Shown here piece by piece: positions 45,410 to 54,990 of a DNA stretch of 64,000 bases. This DNA comes from an uncultured Pelagibacteraceae bacterium. GTDB lineage: Bacteria > Pseudomonadota > Alphaproteobacteria > Pelagibacterales > Pelagibacteraceae. The position numbers and the translations under genes are program-made. The first letter of the stretch is position 1. Each line of letters starts with the position of its first letter. Under the pieces are notes generated by a model that was not told where the DNA came from, did no database searches, and was given only the letters and a program-made list of their open reading frames with translations. Where the stretch lies: the NCBI GenBank assembly GCA_902615715.1, contig CACMQA010000001.1:186001-250000 (forward strand), written 5' to 3'.

Positions 45410-46397
45410 AATTTAATTTTTTAGCAATATCTAAAGCAAAATATGAAACAACAGCTGTCGCACCAGCTCTTTTAAAACATATTAAACTCTCAATAACAGC
45501 ATCTTCATTAATTAAATTATTTTTAATCCCGTTTTTAATCAAACTGTATTCTCCAGAAACTTGATAAGCCAAAACAGGAATTTTAAAGTTTTCTTTTATT
45601 TTCTGAATTATATCTAAATATGGCAAACCAGGTTTCACCATAACCATATCTGCACCTTCTTTAATATCCAAAGCAACTTCTCTTAATGACTCATTGCTAT
45701 TTGAAAAATCCATTTGATAATTTTTTTTGTCACTTTTTAATGATTTTTTTGATCCAACTGCATCTCTAAAAGGACCATAAAAATTAGAGGCATATTTAAC
45801 TGCATAAGATAGAATTTGAACATCGTGATAATTATTTTTATCTAGAGATTTTCTAATTTTTCCAACTCTTCCATCCATCATATCCGACGGTGCAATTACA
45901 TCACAACCCATTTGTGCTTGTAATAAAGATTGTTTTATCAGTATATCTACAGTTTCATCATTTATTACGTAACTATTTTTAACTAATCCATCATGTCCAT
46001 GAGTTGTATAAGGGTCTAATGCTACATCAGTCATTATTCCGACATTATTTTTAAATTTTTTTTTTATAAATCTAATAGCTCTACAAACTAAATTGTCTTC
46101 ATTTAAAGCTTCTGTCCCAAACTTATTTTTCTTATTATCAGGTGTTGACGGAAAAAGAGCTAATACTGGTATTTTGTTTTTGATTATGTTATTTACAATC
46201 ATTTCTAAACGATCTATTGAATATTTATAAACCCCGGGCATTGATTTAATGGGTTGTTTCTTGTTTTTTCCATCCACAAGGAAAATTGGATAGATTAAAT
46301 CATTACAAGATAAGTTGTTTTCTTGTATTAATCTTCTAGACCAGCTGTATTTTCTGGTTCTACGGAGTCTTAAACTAGGATATTTTCCGGTAATCAT
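45402..46397 (-). CDS. hemB: Delta-aminolevulinic acid dehydratase (porphobilinogen synthase), Mg-type
   Basis: The product joins two 5-aminolevulinate molecules to porphobilinogen in haem synthesis. It is 331 residues long. The active-site lysines are Lys201 (SYAVKYASNFYGPFRDA) and Lys255 (MVMVKPGLPYLD). The metal motif is DVALDPYTTHGHDG (124-137), with Ala/Asp where zinc enzymes have Cys, so it is predicted to use Mg2+ and not catalytic zinc. A 73-base gap with a direct repeat separates it from the 2OG oxygenase gene. Confidence 0.95.
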   Translation of the reverse strand: MITGKYPSLRLRRTRKYSWSRRLIQENNLSCNDLIYPIFLVDGKNKKQPIKSMPGVYKYSIDRLEMIVNNIIKNKIPVLALFPSTPDNKKNKFGTEALNEDNLVCRAIRFIKKKFKNNVGIMTDVALDPYTTHGHDGLVKNSYVINDETVDILIKQSLLQAQMGCDVIAPSDMMDGRVGKIRKSLDKNNYHDVQILSYAVKYASNFYGPFRDAVGSKKSLKSDKKNYQMDFSNSNESLREVALDIKEGADMVMVKPGLPYLDIIQKIKENFKIPVLAYQVSGEYSLIKNGIKNNLINEDAVIESLICFKRAGATAVVSYFALDIAKKLNSN

Positions 46398-46406
46398 GAT
46401 TTATTT

Positions 46407-46432
46407 AATGTATTATGCGACAAATGTATTAT
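46407..46432. repeat. Direct repeat AATGTATTAT in the hemB divergent region
   Basis: AATGTATTAT occurs at 46407-46416 and again at 46423-46432, 16 bases apart. The second copy overlaps the odd palindrome TGTAT-T-ATACA (46425-46435). They lie in the 73-base gap between hemB and a putative Fe(II) oxygenase gene, so a shared operator (for instance for an iron or haem regulator) is possible, but TATTAT also resembles -10 elements. Confidence 0.35.
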
Positions 46433-46470
46433 ACAAATATATATTACAAAGAGATAAATAACAATAACTG

Positions 46471-47112
46471 ATGACTACAGACTCAAAAAACATAGTAAAT
46501 CTAGATTTAAAAAAAGATCAAAAAATTTTATCTTTTTCAGACTTTCAAAAGCAAAGTATTAAATTTGATATTACCAAACTTCAAGAAGCTTATAATCAAA
46601 TAATACAAACTAAAAAATTTGATGATGGGGGTGGAATTTCTCATTTTGGTGCAATATGTTTGACGAGAATACCTGGAGATCCAGACTCAGTTAAAGGACA
46701 TAAGGCAAGAGGTATTTATTGGACTAAGCCCGACAAATCAGGAAAAGAAGTTGTTAGAGATGTGAGTATAGATGAATCTGCTTATTCAGAATTTATACCT
46801 GACTATGAAAATACATATTTCAAAGAGGTGTTCGATGTTTTATCATCTAAATATAAGTTAGGTAGAGTTAGAATTTTATTAAAAGAACCTAGATCAACTT
46901 TAAGTTGGCATAGAGATCCAGAACCAAGGTTACATATTCCAATAATAACAAATCCTGGATGTTTAATGGTTATAGATAATGTAGCTAAACATATGCCAGC
47001 AGATGGATCTGTTTGGATAACCAATAATACTAAATATCATAACGCCTTTAATGGAGGTGAAGAAAATAGAATTCATCTTGTTGCATGTGTGTTAGATTAT
47101 AAATTTAATTAA
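46471..47112 (+). CDS. Putative 2-oxoglutarate/Fe(II)-dependent oxygenase (aspartyl/arginyl hydroxylase-like)
   Basis: The 213-residue product has a plausible iron triad: His147 and Asp149 in LSWHRDPEPRLHIPI and His190 in KYHNAFNGG. Arg200 ten residues later is placed to bind 2-oxoglutarate. This matches the double-stranded beta-helix of the aspartyl beta-hydroxylase-like group. No signal peptide is seen, so it is cytoplasmic. The substrate is unknown. It is divergent from hemB and two bases before rpiB. Confidence 0.7.
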   Translation: MTTDSKNIVNLDLKKDQKILSFSDFQKQSIKFDITKLQEAYNQIIQTKKFDDGGGISHFGAICLTRIPGDPDSVKGHKARGIYWTKPDKSGKEVVRDVSIDESAYSEFIPDYENTYFKEVFDVLSSKYKLGRVRILLKEPRSTLSWHRDPEPRLHIPIITNPGCLMVIDNVAKHMPADGSVWITNNTKYHNAFNGGEENRIHLVACVLDYKFN

Positions 47113-47113
47113 A

Positions 47114-47551
47114 TTGAGTTTTTTATTTAAAAAAATTTGTATCGCTTCAGATCACGCTGGTTTTAATTTGAAAGAGGCAATTAAGGAATATCTTATAAAT
47201 AAAAATGTATCAATTTTTGATTTAGGGCCCTTCCAAAATATGTCAGTTGACTACCCAGATTATGCAAAAAAATTAGCAAAACGAGTTAAAGCTAAAAAAA
47301 GTGATATTGGTATTTTAGTATGCGGATCTGGAACAGGTATGGCCATAAGTGCTAATAAAATCAAAGATATAAGAGCTGCTGTTTGCTATAATCCAAAGTC
47401 TACTAGATTGTCTAGACAACACAATAATGCTAATATAATTGCTCTAGGAGCAAGATTAACAAGAAAAAGTTTATCATTGAAACTAGTTGAATTATTTTTA
47501 AAGACTAAATTTGAAGGTGGTAGACATTTAAAGAGGATTAAAAAAATATAA
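47114..47551 (+). CDS. rpiB: Ribose-5-phosphate isomerase B
   Basis: The product interconverts ribose 5-phosphate and ribulose 5-phosphate. It is 145 residues long. [15 protein letters not shown] near residues 9-23 and the active-site [13 protein letters not shown] (Cys70 to ~Lys82) are diagnostic of the RpiB/LacAB family. No ATG is available: the only start compatible with the conserved N-terminus is TTG at 47114, one base after the upstream stop. The stop shares a base with glyA. Confidence 0.9.
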   Translation: MSFLFKKICIASDHAGFNLKEAIKEYLINKNVSIFDLGPFQNMSVDYPDYAKKLAKRVKAKKSDIGILVCGSGTGMAISANKIKDIRAAVCYNPKSTRLSRQHNNANIIALGARLTRKSLSLKLVELFLKTKFEGGRHLKRIKKI

Positions 47552-48849
47552 TGTCAGTAATTAAATTAGATAAATATTTAAATAGTTTTTTTAAATTAAA
47601 ACTACAAGATGCTGATAAAGAACTTTATGACTCGATAAGAGAAGAATTTATCAGACAACAAAATCACATAGAATTAATTGCTTCAGAAAATATTGTTTCT
47701 AAAGCTGTTTTGGAAGCTCAAGGTTCTGTTTTAACAAACAAATATGCAGAAGGTTATCCTGGAAAAAGATATTATGGCGGTTGTGAGCATGTGGATGTAT
47801 CTGAAAACCTTGCGATTGAAAGGGCTAAAAAATTATTTGATTGTAAATATGCGAATGTACAACCTCATTCTGGTGCTCAAGCAAATGGCGCAGTTTATTT
47901 GGCATTATTAAAACCTGGTGACACTACTCTAGCGATGAGTTTAAATTCTGGTGGACATTTAACTCACGGAGCAAAACCAGCTCAATCAGGTAAATGGTTT
48001 AATGCACTACATTACGAAGTTGATAAAGAAACTGGACTAATTGACTATGACGCTGTTGAGAAAATCGCAATTGAAAAAAAACCAAAGCTTATAATTGCCG
48101 GAGGTAGTGCTTATTCAAGAATTATTGATTTTAAAAAATTTAGAGAAATATGTGATAAAATTGGAGCATATCTCTTAGTAGACATGGCACATTTATCAGG
48201 TTTGGTTGCTGGGGGAGCTTATCCTAATCCGACCAAATATGCTGATGTTGTAACTTCTACAACACATAAAGTTTTAAGAGGTCCTAGAGGTGGAATCATT
48301 TTAACAAATAATGAGGAGTTGGCTAAAAAATTTAACAGTGCAATATTTCCTGGCTTACAAGGTGGTCCTTTAATGCATGTGATTGCAGCAAAAGCAGTTT
48401 GTTTCAAAGAGGCCTTATCAGATGAATTCAAAACATATACAAAAAATGTAATTAAAAATGCAAAAGTTTTATCAGAGAGATTATCTGAAAAAGGTTTTAA
48501 AATTTTTTCAGGCGGCACAGATACACACTTAATGCTTCTTGATCTTAGATCACTTAAAGTTACAGGCAAAGATGCTCAAGCCTCATTAGGAAGAGCAAAT
48601 ATTACTTGTAATAAAAACGGCATTCCGTTTGATACTGAAAGCCCATTCATTACTTCTGGTATAAGGTTAGGCACGCCTGCTTGTACAACGAGAGGTTTTA
48701 AAGAAGAAGAGTTTAAGTTAGTTGCAGATTTAATTTATAAAGTAGTTAAAGGTTTAAGTGAAAATAAAACAGACAATTCAAAAATAGAAAACGAAGTTAA
48801 AAAAGAGATTATTGACCTTTGTTCTTCTTTTCCAATATATGGAAATTAA
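47551..48849 (+). CDS. glyA: Serine hydroxymethyltransferase
   Basis: The product interconverts serine and glycine and loads one-carbon units on tetrahydrofolate. It is 432 residues long. The PLP lysine is Lys240 in [34 protein letters not shown] and [17 protein letters not shown] mark the N-terminal part. The order rpiB-glyA-nrdR-ribD is a familiar alphaproteobacterial cluster. No glycine riboswitch is seen here; the gene is coupled to rpiB by TAATG. Confidence 0.97.
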   Translation: MSVIKLDKYLNSFFKLKLQDADKELYDSIREEFIRQQNHIELIASENIVSKAVLEAQGSVLTNKYAEGYPGKRYYGGCEHVDVSENLAIERAKKLFDCKYANVQPHSGAQANGAVYLALLKPGDTTLAMSLNSGGHLTHGAKPAQSGKWFNALHYEVDKETGLIDYDAVEKIAIEKKPKLIIAGGSAYSRIIDFKKFREICDKIGAYLLVDMAHLSGLVAGGAYPNPTKYADVVTSTTHKVLRGPRGGIILTNNEELAKKFNSAIFPGLQGGPLMHVIAAKAVCFKEALSDEFKTYTKNVIKNAKVLSERLSEKGFKIFSGGTDTHLMLLDLRSLKVTGKDAQASLGRANITCNKNGIPFDTESPFITSGIRLGTPACTTRGFKEEEFKLVADLIYKVVKGLSENKTDNSKIENEVKKEIIDLCSSFPIYGN

Positions 48850-48857
48850 ATAAATTT

Positions 48858-49319
48858 ATGCTTTGTCCTTTTTGTAGAGAAAAAGATACATCAGTAGTTG
48901 ACTCTAGGCCAACAGAAGATGGTACAGCTATCAGAAGAAGAAGATTATGCGGTTGTGATAGAAAAGAAAGATTTACTACTTTTGAAAGAGTACAATTTCA
49001 AGAATTAACCGTAATCAAAGGTAATGGAAAAAGAGAACCTTTTGATAGGGATAAAATTTCTAAATCTATACGAATAGCTACAAGAAAAAGACCAATTGAC
49101 TCTGAAACCATCGAAAAGTTTATTTCAAAAATAGTTAGAAACTTAGAGGGTCTTGGAGAAAGTGAAATTCCTACACCAACAATTGGGAAATTCATTATGG
49201 ATGGTTTGTCATCATTAGATAAAGTTGCTTATGTTCGTTTTGCTTCTGTTTACAAAAACTTTAAAGAAGCAAAGGATTTTGAACAATTTGTAGGCAATTT
49301 AGATGACAGTAAATCATAA
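48858..49319 (+). CDS. nrdR: Transcriptional repressor NrdR with altered zinc ribbon
   Basis: The 153-residue ATP-cone repressor controls ribonucleotide reductase genes. The ATG at 48858 gives [17 protein letters not shown], the normal start. The zinc ribbon is unusual: the second cysteine pair is [18 protein letters not shown], that is CxC with one extra residue before FTTFE, where the family has CxxC. The ATP cone (about 47-137) looks normal ([20 protein letters not shown]). It overlaps ribD by 17 bases. Confidence 0.92.
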   Translation: MLCPFCREKDTSVVDSRPTEDGTAIRRRRLCGCDRKERFTTFERVQFQELTVIKGNGKREPFDRDKISKSIRIATRKRPIDSETIEKFISKIVRNLEGLGESEIPTPTIGKFIMDGLSSLDKVAYVRFASVYKNFKEAKDFEQFVGNLDDSKS

Positions 49320-50367
49320 ATATTATTTAAATCTTGCTTTTGATTTAGCTGAAAAAAATATTGGGCAAACAAAGTTAAACCCCTCGGTAGGATCCGTAGT
49401 AGTTAAAAATGGCACTATAATAGGTTCTGGTGTTACTTCATTAAATGGAAGACCTCACTCTGAATTTAATGCTTTGAAAAATTTAAAAAATTGCACAGGA
49501 GCATCATTATATACAACTTTAGAACCTTGCACACATTTTGGAAAAACTCCTCCATGTGTTGATATTATAACTAAAAAAAAAATTAAAAATGTCTATTATG
49601 CTTTTGAAGATCCTGATAATAGAACTTATAAAAAAGCTAAAAAGATTTTAGAGACAAAAGGTATAAAAACAAAATTAATTCCATCTAGTAAATTTTTAAA
49701 ATTTTATAAAAGTTACTTTTGGAATAAGTATCATTCGACTGCATATGTAACTGCGAAAATTGCTATTACTAAAGATTATCTAACCATAAATAGGAAAAAT
49801 AAATGGATTACTAATTATACCTCTAGAAAAATTGCTCATTTACTTAGAAATAAACACGACTCCATTTTATCAACTTCAAAATCAATTAATCAAGATAATT
49901 CTTTATTAAACTGCAGGATTAATGGTTTAAATAATAATAAACCAGATTTATTCATTATTGATTTGAAATTAAAACTTAAAAAAAAATTATCACTTAACAA
50001 TTTGCTCAAAACAAGAAAAACATATTTAATTACAAAAAAAACTAATGCGAAAAAATCTTTAGTTTATAAAAAATTAGGATATAAAATAATTTTAGTTGAT
50101 CAATTAAATAATAAAAATGATTTTGTATTGCTTAGTAAAAAAATTTATAATTTAGGCTATTCAAGGTTATTAGTTGAGTCAGGTCTTACTTTCTTAAATT
50201 ATTTGCTGAAATACAAATTAATTAATGATTTATATATTTTTAAAAGTAATAATAAATTAGGTAAAAATGGAAAAAATAATGATACCTCAAGTTTTCTTAA
50301 GAAAATCCACCCAAAACTACTAACAATTAATTTGATTAATGATAAACTTTTTAAAAAAGAATTTTGA
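49303..50367 (+). CDS. ribD: Riboflavin biosynthesis deaminase/reductase RibD
   Basis: The bifunctional product carries out the second and third steps from GTP to riboflavin. It is 354 residues long. The N-terminal cytidine-deaminase-like domain binds zinc with His52 (PHSEFNAL; Ser replaces the usual Ala of HAE), Cys76 (TLEPCTHFG) and Cys85. The C-terminal reductase (about 145-350) is divergent and Lys/Asn-rich but keeps the [11 protein letters not shown] segment. First of the run ribD-ribE-ribBX-ribH-nusB. Confidence 0.93.
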   Translation: MTVNHKYYLNLAFDLAEKNIGQTKLNPSVGSVVVKNGTIIGSGVTSLNGRPHSEFNALKNLKNCTGASLYTTLEPCTHFGKTPPCVDIITKKKIKNVYYAFEDPDNRTYKKAKKILETKGIKTKLIPSSKFLKFYKSYFWNKYHSTAYVTAKIAITKDYLTINRKNKWITNYTSRKIAHLLRNKHDSILSTSKSINQDNSLLNCRINGLNNNKPDLFIIDLKLKLKKKLSLNNLLKTRKTYLITKKTNAKKSLVYKKLGYKIILVDQLNNKNDFVLLSKKIYNLGYSRLLVESGLTFLNYLLKYKLINDLYIFKSNNKLGKNGKNNDTSSFLKKIHPKLLTINLINDKLFKKEF

Positions 50368-50369
50368 TT

Positions 50370-50957
50370 ATGTTTAATGGAATAATTTACAATACTGGAA
50401 GTGTTAAAGATATCAAAAAATACAAGAATAGCATTTATGTAGGTATTCAAACAAAGATTAGTTTCAATACCAAAGATATTGGATCATCGGTTTGTTGTGA
50501 TGGAGTATGTTTAACAATTACTAAAATTAAAAAAGATATAATTTATTTTTATATTTCTTATGAAACATTAAAAAGATCAAATTTTAATAAAATCAAAATA
50601 AATCAAATTATTAATTTAGAAAAATCACTTATCTACGGCCAAAGTATTTCAGGTCATTTTACTCAAGGCCATGTTGACTCTACTGCAATTACACAAAAAA
50701 TTAATATTGTTGATAATACTTGGGTAATAAGGTTACAAATTTTAGATAAAACCTTAAATAAATTTTTAACTGAAAAAGCGTCAATTGCCATTAATGGTGT
50801 CTCATTAACCATTTCTAAAATTTATAAAAATTTTTTTGAAATTAATGTTATTCCTCATACCCTAAAGCTTACAAATTTAAAGAAATTAAAACGCAATAGT
50901 ATTGTAAATGTAGAATTAGATATATTGAGCAAATATATATACAAATATTCAAAATAA
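50370..50957 (+). CDS. ribE: Riboflavin synthase alpha chain
   Basis: The product dismutates two lumazine molecules into riboflavin and a pyrimidinedione. The ATG at 50370 (195 residues, MFNGIIYNTGSVKD) fits the family start; a TTG two codons upstream is unlikely. The two lumazine-binding repeats are visible: DGVCLTITKI in the first and NGVSLTISKI in the second, with GQSISGHFTQGHVDSTA between. It starts two bases after ribD and abuts ribBX. Confidence 0.93.
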   Translation: MFNGIIYNTGSVKDIKKYKNSIYVGIQTKISFNTKDIGSSVCCDGVCLTITKIKKDIIYFYISYETLKRSNFNKIKINQIINLEKSLIYGQSISGHFTQGHVDSTAITQKINIVDNTWVIRLQILDKTLNKFLTEKASIAINGVSLTISKIYKNFFEINVIPHTLKLTNLKKLKRNSIVNVELDILSKYIYKYSK

Positions 50958-52013
50958 ATGCCTAAAAATAAATTTTCAAAAATTTCTTCTATTATTCAGG
51001 ATGCAAAAAAAGGAAAAATGTTCATCTTAGTCGATGATAAAAATAGGGAAAATGAAGGTGATCTAATAATCCCAGGCTCCAAATGCACCTCAAAAAATAT
51101 AAACTTTATGGCTAAACATGGAAGAGGATTAATATGTTTAGCTCTAACAAAAAAACAAGTAGATAATTTGAAATTGCCTTTAATGTCATCGATTAACAAA
51201 TCTAGGATGCAAACAGCTTTTACAGTTTCAATTGAGGCTAAGAAGGGAATTACAACTGGGATTTCTGCACAAGATAGAGCTAAAACAATTAAAACAGCGA
51301 TTAATCCAAAAGTAAGAAAAAGTGAGATTGTTTCACCAGGTCATGTTTTTCCATTAGTAGCAAGAAACGGAGGTGTATTAGAAAGAGCTGGTCATACAGA
51401 AGCTTCGGTTGATATTTCAAAATTATCTAAGTTAAATCCAAGTTCAGTAATATGCGAAGTAATGAATGAAGATGGGAGAATGGCTAGATTAAATGACTTA
51501 TTTAAATTTTCTAAAAAACATAAAATCAAACTAGCTTCTATTGAGGACTTGATTTCTTATCGTTTAAAATATGAAAAATTAATTAATCGTCATTCTTCAA
51601 AAATTATATATTTAAGAAAAATTGGAAAAGTTTTTATCTATAATTATAAAAATAAATTAGAAAATAATATCAATTTTGCAATTACAAAAGGTAAGTTTAA
51701 TCAAAAAAAATCTGTACCCATAAGAGTATTATCAAGCAAAATTAGAAATAAAAATATATTACAAACTAATAGCGTAAAAAAATCCTTAAAAACAATGTGT
51801 AAATATAAGAATTTTTTGTTACTAATTATAAATAATAAAAATAATATTACGAAGAATAATAATATAAATACTTTAAGATATTACGGGATAGGTGCTCAGA
51901 TAATAAAAGATCTTAATATTAAAAATATGATATTAATTTCAAGAAGTAAAAAAAAAATAATCGGACTTGAAGGATATGGTCTAAGAATTAAAAAACAGAT
52001 AATAATAAAATGA
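50958..52013 (+). CDS. ribBX: 3,4-dihydroxy-2-butanone 4-phosphate synthase fused to degenerate GTP cyclohydrolase II (RibBX type)
   Basis: The 351-residue product is a fusion. Residues 1-205 are an intact RibB (DDKNRENEGDLI, HGRGLICLAL, HTEASVDIS), which makes the four-carbon unit of lumazine. Residues ~210-351 align with RibA only at the end (RYYGIGAQIIKDLNIKNM, GLEGYGL). The zinc-cysteine motif is gone, with only one Cys left (KTMCKYKN), so GTP cyclohydrolase II activity is unlikely. RibB fusions of this kind (RibBX) are known; a separate RibA should exist elsewhere. Confidence 0.9.
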   Translation: MPKNKFSKISSIIQDAKKGKMFILVDDKNRENEGDLIIPGSKCTSKNINFMAKHGRGLICLALTKKQVDNLKLPLMSSINKSRMQTAFTVSIEAKKGITTGISAQDRAKTIKTAINPKVRKSEIVSPGHVFPLVARNGGVLERAGHTEASVDISKLSKLNPSSVICEVMNEDGRMARLNDLFKFSKKHKIKLASIEDLISYRLKYEKLINRHSSKIIYLRKIGKVFIYNYKNKLENNINFAITKGKFNQKKSVPIRVLSSKIRNKNILQTNSVKKSLKTMCKYKNFLLLIINNKNNITKNNNINTLRYYGIGAQIIKDLNIKNMILISRSKKKIIGLEGYGLRIKKQIIIK

Positions 52014-52435
52014 AAAAAATTTTAATTGTTAATTCAAATTATTATAAAAATATCTCAAAAAATTTAGTAATAAGTGCTAGAAATGAGTTGATTAAAGCAA
52101 AACTCTCAACAAGTTTACTTGAAGTGCCTGGTGTTTACGAGATACCTGTCGCTATAAGAAAAAACATCAATAAATTTGATGGTTTCATTGCACTTGGTTG
52201 TGTTATTAAAGGTCAAACTCCCCATTTTGATTTTATATGCTTATCTATTTTTAATGCTATTCAAAATCTTTCAATTAATTTTAACAAACCTATTGGAAAT
52301 GGTGTTATTACTGCGTTAAATATTAATCAGGCTCGTGCAAGAAGTATGAGATCATTAAATAAAAAACCAAATAAAGGGTCAGAAGCTGCAAACGCAGTCA
52401 TATCTATTTTAAAAAATGGACCCAAAAAAATCTAA
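52010..52435 (+). CDS. ribH: 6,7-dimethyl-8-ribityllumazine synthase
   Basis: The product condenses the products of RibD and RibB to lumazine. It is 141 residues long. VPGVYEIPVAI, FIALGCVIKGQTPHFDFIC with the catalytic His, and the phosphate-binding segment before SEAANAVISIL are typical; the family NKGxEAA motif reads NKGSEAA. ATGA overlap with ribBX and a 20-base overlap with nusB in another frame. Confidence 0.95.
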   Translation: MKKILIVNSNYYKNISKNLVISARNELIKAKLSTSLLEVPGVYEIPVAIRKNINKFDGFIALGCVIKGQTPHFDFICLSIFNAIQNLSINFNKPIGNGVITALNINQARARSMRSLNKKPNKGSEAANAVISILKNGPKKI

Positions 52436-52826
52436 AAATTCTTCACCAAGAATAAAAGTAATCCAAAAAATTTATAACTCTGTAATGAACCCAGAGTCTG
52501 TTATAGAGTATCCCAAAAGTCAGTATAAAAAATTCATTAAAGATGTTGTGACTGGTACTTTAGAACGATCTGAACTAATAGAGGAAAAAATTAATTTACA
52601 TTTAGATAATGATATAGATCTAAAGAAAACAGATAAGTTGCTTAAAATAATACTGTTTGCATCTATATTTGAACTAATGTTTAGACCCAATACTCCTAAA
52701 AAAGTTATAATAAATGAGTATTTGTTAGCATCGGAACGCTTTTTAGAGAAAATTCAAATAGGTTATTTAAACGCAATACTAGATAAAATAGCTAAAGTTT
52801 TAAGAAAAGATGAGCAAAAACTGTAA
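52416..52826 (+). CDS. nusB: Transcription antitermination factor NusB
   Basis: The 136-residue helical protein aids rRNA antitermination with NusE. The LIEEKINLHLDNDIDLKKTD region, LLKIILFASIFELMF and PKKVIINEYLLASERFLEK (about residues 91-109) match the NusB core. Position after ribH is the classic arrangement. It starts inside the end of ribH, and no other start is better. Confidence 0.9.
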   Translation: MDPKKSKNSSPRIKVIQKIYNSVMNPESVIEYPKSQYKKFIKDVVTGTLERSELIEEKINLHLDNDIDLKKTDKLLKIILFASIFELMFRPNTPKKVIINEYLLASERFLEKIQIGYLNAILDKIAKVLRKDEQKL

Positions 52827-52884
52827 TTTTTATAAGTTTAGCTTGCGTTTTTAATATTAATTTGGCATTTATGCGCTTTAAATC

Positions 52885-54990
52885 ATGACAAACTATTTAG
52901 AATTACTTTATTTAATTACTTTTATCGGTGTTTTAGCTGTAGCTTATAGTTATTTATTATCTGGACAAATTATTTCATCAAGCGCTGGAAACGCAAAAAT
53001 GCAAGAGATTGCAGAGGCCATTCAAATAGGCGCAAAGGCGTATTTAAATAGACAGTATAAAACTATAGCTATAGTAGGTATTTTAGTGCTCGGTATAGTA
53101 ACTTATTTTTTTAGTTATTTAGTTGGTGTTGGATATTTTATTGGAGCTTTTTTATCGGGAGTTGCGGGTTATGTTGGGATGTTAATATCAGTAAAAGCCA
53201 ATGTGCGTACTGCTGAGGCTGCTCGTCAAAGTTTACAATCTGGTTTAACAATAGCATTCAAGTCTGGGGCAATTACAGGTCTACTAGTTGCTGGTTTAGC
53301 TTTATTGGCAATCACTTTTTATTATATAGTTTTAATAAATTTAAATGTAGATAACAGAGAAATAATTAATGCTTTAGTAGCCTTAGGATTTGGTGCCTCA
53401 CTAATTTCAATTTTTGCCAGACTTGGAGGTGGAATTTTTACAAAAGGAGCTGACGTAGGTGCAGATTTAGTAGGTAAAGTAGAGGCGGGAATACCTGAAG
53501 ATGACCCAAGAAATCCTGCAGTAATCGCAGATAATGTGGGGGATAACGTTGGTGATTGTGCTGGGATGGCTGCAGATTTATTTGAAACTTATGCAGTTAC
53601 TATTGTAGCAACAATGGTTTTAGCATCAATTTTTTCTCCTCAAGATTATAATTTAATGATTTACCCATTAGCGATTGGCGGAGCGTGTATCATTACCTCG
53701 ATCATTGGAACTTGGTTTGTAAAATTAGGAAAAAGTAAAAATATTATGGGTGCTTTATATAAAGGTTTTATCGTAACTGCTATAGCATCTTTAATCATTA
53801 TGTATCCAGTTACAAATTCAGTTGTGGGAATTAATATTACTTACAATAATAACGCTGGAGCAATATTTTCTGGTTTAGATTTATATATTTGTGGCGTTGT
53901 AGGATTTATAATTACTGGATTATTAATTTGGGTAACGGAATACTACACTGGGACAAATTATAGACCAGTTAAAACTGTTGCAAAGTCATCAACAACTGGC
54001 CATGGAACTAATGTAATTCAAGGTCTTGCTATTTCAATGGAGGCTACAGCTATTCCAGCTTTGATAATTGTTGCTGGTATTTTATACACAAATAGTCTGG
54101 CTGGATTATTCGGTATCGCAATAGCAGTTACTTCTATGTTAGCGCTCACAGGTATGGTGGTTGCGTTGGATGCTTATGGACCAGTGACGGATAACGCAGG
54201 CGGTATAGCAGAAATGTCTAAACTTCCAAAAAATGTGAGAAAAACTACTGATGCTTTAGACGCTGTTGGAAATACAACTAAAGCTGTAACAAAAGGGTAT
54301 GCAATTGGTTCTGCCGGATTAGGCGCGTTAGTATTATTTGCAGCTTATACTGAAGATATTAAATATTTTTCAAAAGTAAAAGGGTCTGTATTAGAAGGAG
54401 TTAACGTTACTTTTGATTTATCAAATCCATTTGTTGTAGCAGGTTTATTAATTGGAGGTATGCTTCCTTATCTTTTTGGTTCTATGGGTATGCAAGCTGT
54501 AGGAAGAGCAGGCGGTGCAGTAGTAATTGAAGTTAGGAGACAATTCAAAAAAATACCGGGAATAATGAAAGGAAAAAGAAAACCTGATTATGGAAGATTA
54601 GTGGATTTACTTACAAAAGCAGCCATAAAAGAGATGATTGTTCCGTCTTTATTACCAGTTTTATCTCCAGTTATTCTTTATTTTATTATTCTTCAAATTG
54701 CAGGAATCGAAGCTGCGCTATCATCATTAGGAGCTATGTTACTAGGTGTAATTATAACTGGATTATTTGTTGCAGTATCAATGACAGCCGGAGGAGGCGC
54801 ATGGGATAATGCAAAAAAATATATTGAAGACGGTAATTTTGGTGGAAAAGGTTCAGAAGCTCACAAATCTGCCGTTACCGGTGACACAGTTGGAGACCCA
54901 TACAAAGATACAGCAGGTCCAGCTGTAAACCCAATGATAAAAATTACGAATATAGTAGCGTTATTACTTTTAGCAGTAATCGCTCACTAG
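52885..54990 (+). CDS. hppA: K+-independent H+-translocating membrane pyrophosphatase
   Basis: The 701-residue, ~16-helix inner-membrane pump couples pyrophosphate hydrolysis to proton export. The PPi-binding motif [15 protein letters not shown] starts at Gly188, and [19 protein letters not shown] follows. Lys466 in [10 protein letters not shown] is the residue that marks the K+-independent type; K+-dependent enzymes have Ala there. Energy conservation from pyrophosphate fits an oligotroph. Its stop overlaps bamE by four bases on the other strand. Confidence 0.96.
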   Translation: MTNYLELLYLITFIGVLAVAYSYLLSGQIISSSAGNAKMQEIAEAIQIGAKAYLNRQYKTIAIVGILVLGIVTYFFSYLVGVGYFIGAFLSGVAGYVGMLISVKANVRTAEAARQSLQSGLTIAFKSGAITGLLVAGLALLAITFYYIVLINLNVDNREIINALVALGFGASLISIFARLGGGIFTKGADVGADLVGKVEAGIPEDDPRNPAVIADNVGDNVGDCAGMAADLFETYAVTIVATMVLASIFSPQDYNLMIYPLAIGGACIITSIIGTWFVKLGKSKNIMGALYKGFIVTAIASLIIMYPVTNSVVGINITYNNNAGAIFSGLDLYICGVVGFIITGLLIWVTEYYTGTNYRPVKTVAKSSTTGHGTNVIQGLAISMEATAIPALIIVAGILYTNSLAGLFGIAIAVTSMLALTGMVVALDAYGPVTDNAGGIAEMSKLPKNVRKTTDALDAVGNTTKAVTKGYAIGSAGLGALVLFAAYTEDIKYFSKVKGSVLEGVNVTFDLSNPFVVAGLLIGGMLPYLFGSMGMQAVGRAGGAVVIEVRRQFKKIPGIMKGKRKPDYGRLVDLLTKAAIKEMIVPSLLPVLSPVILYFIILQIAGIEAALSSLGAMLLGVIITGLFVAVSMTAGGGAWDNAKKYIEDGNFGGKGSEAHKSAVTGDTVGDPYKDTAGPAVNPMIKITNIVALLLLAVIAH

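Noticed and set aside
47551-47600. Glycine riboswitch before glyA
   Set aside because: Glycine riboswitches are known in SAR11, but glyA here overlaps rpiB by one base and there is no leader to hold one.
48819-48857. Upstream extension of nrdR into glyA
   Set aside because: NrdR proteins begin directly at M-x-CPFC, which is provided by the ATG at 48858.
52816-52860. Possible intrinsic terminator after nusB
   Set aside because: Only weak A/T arms (AAAAAC and GTTTTT) can pair; this is expected by chance in such AT-rich sequence.
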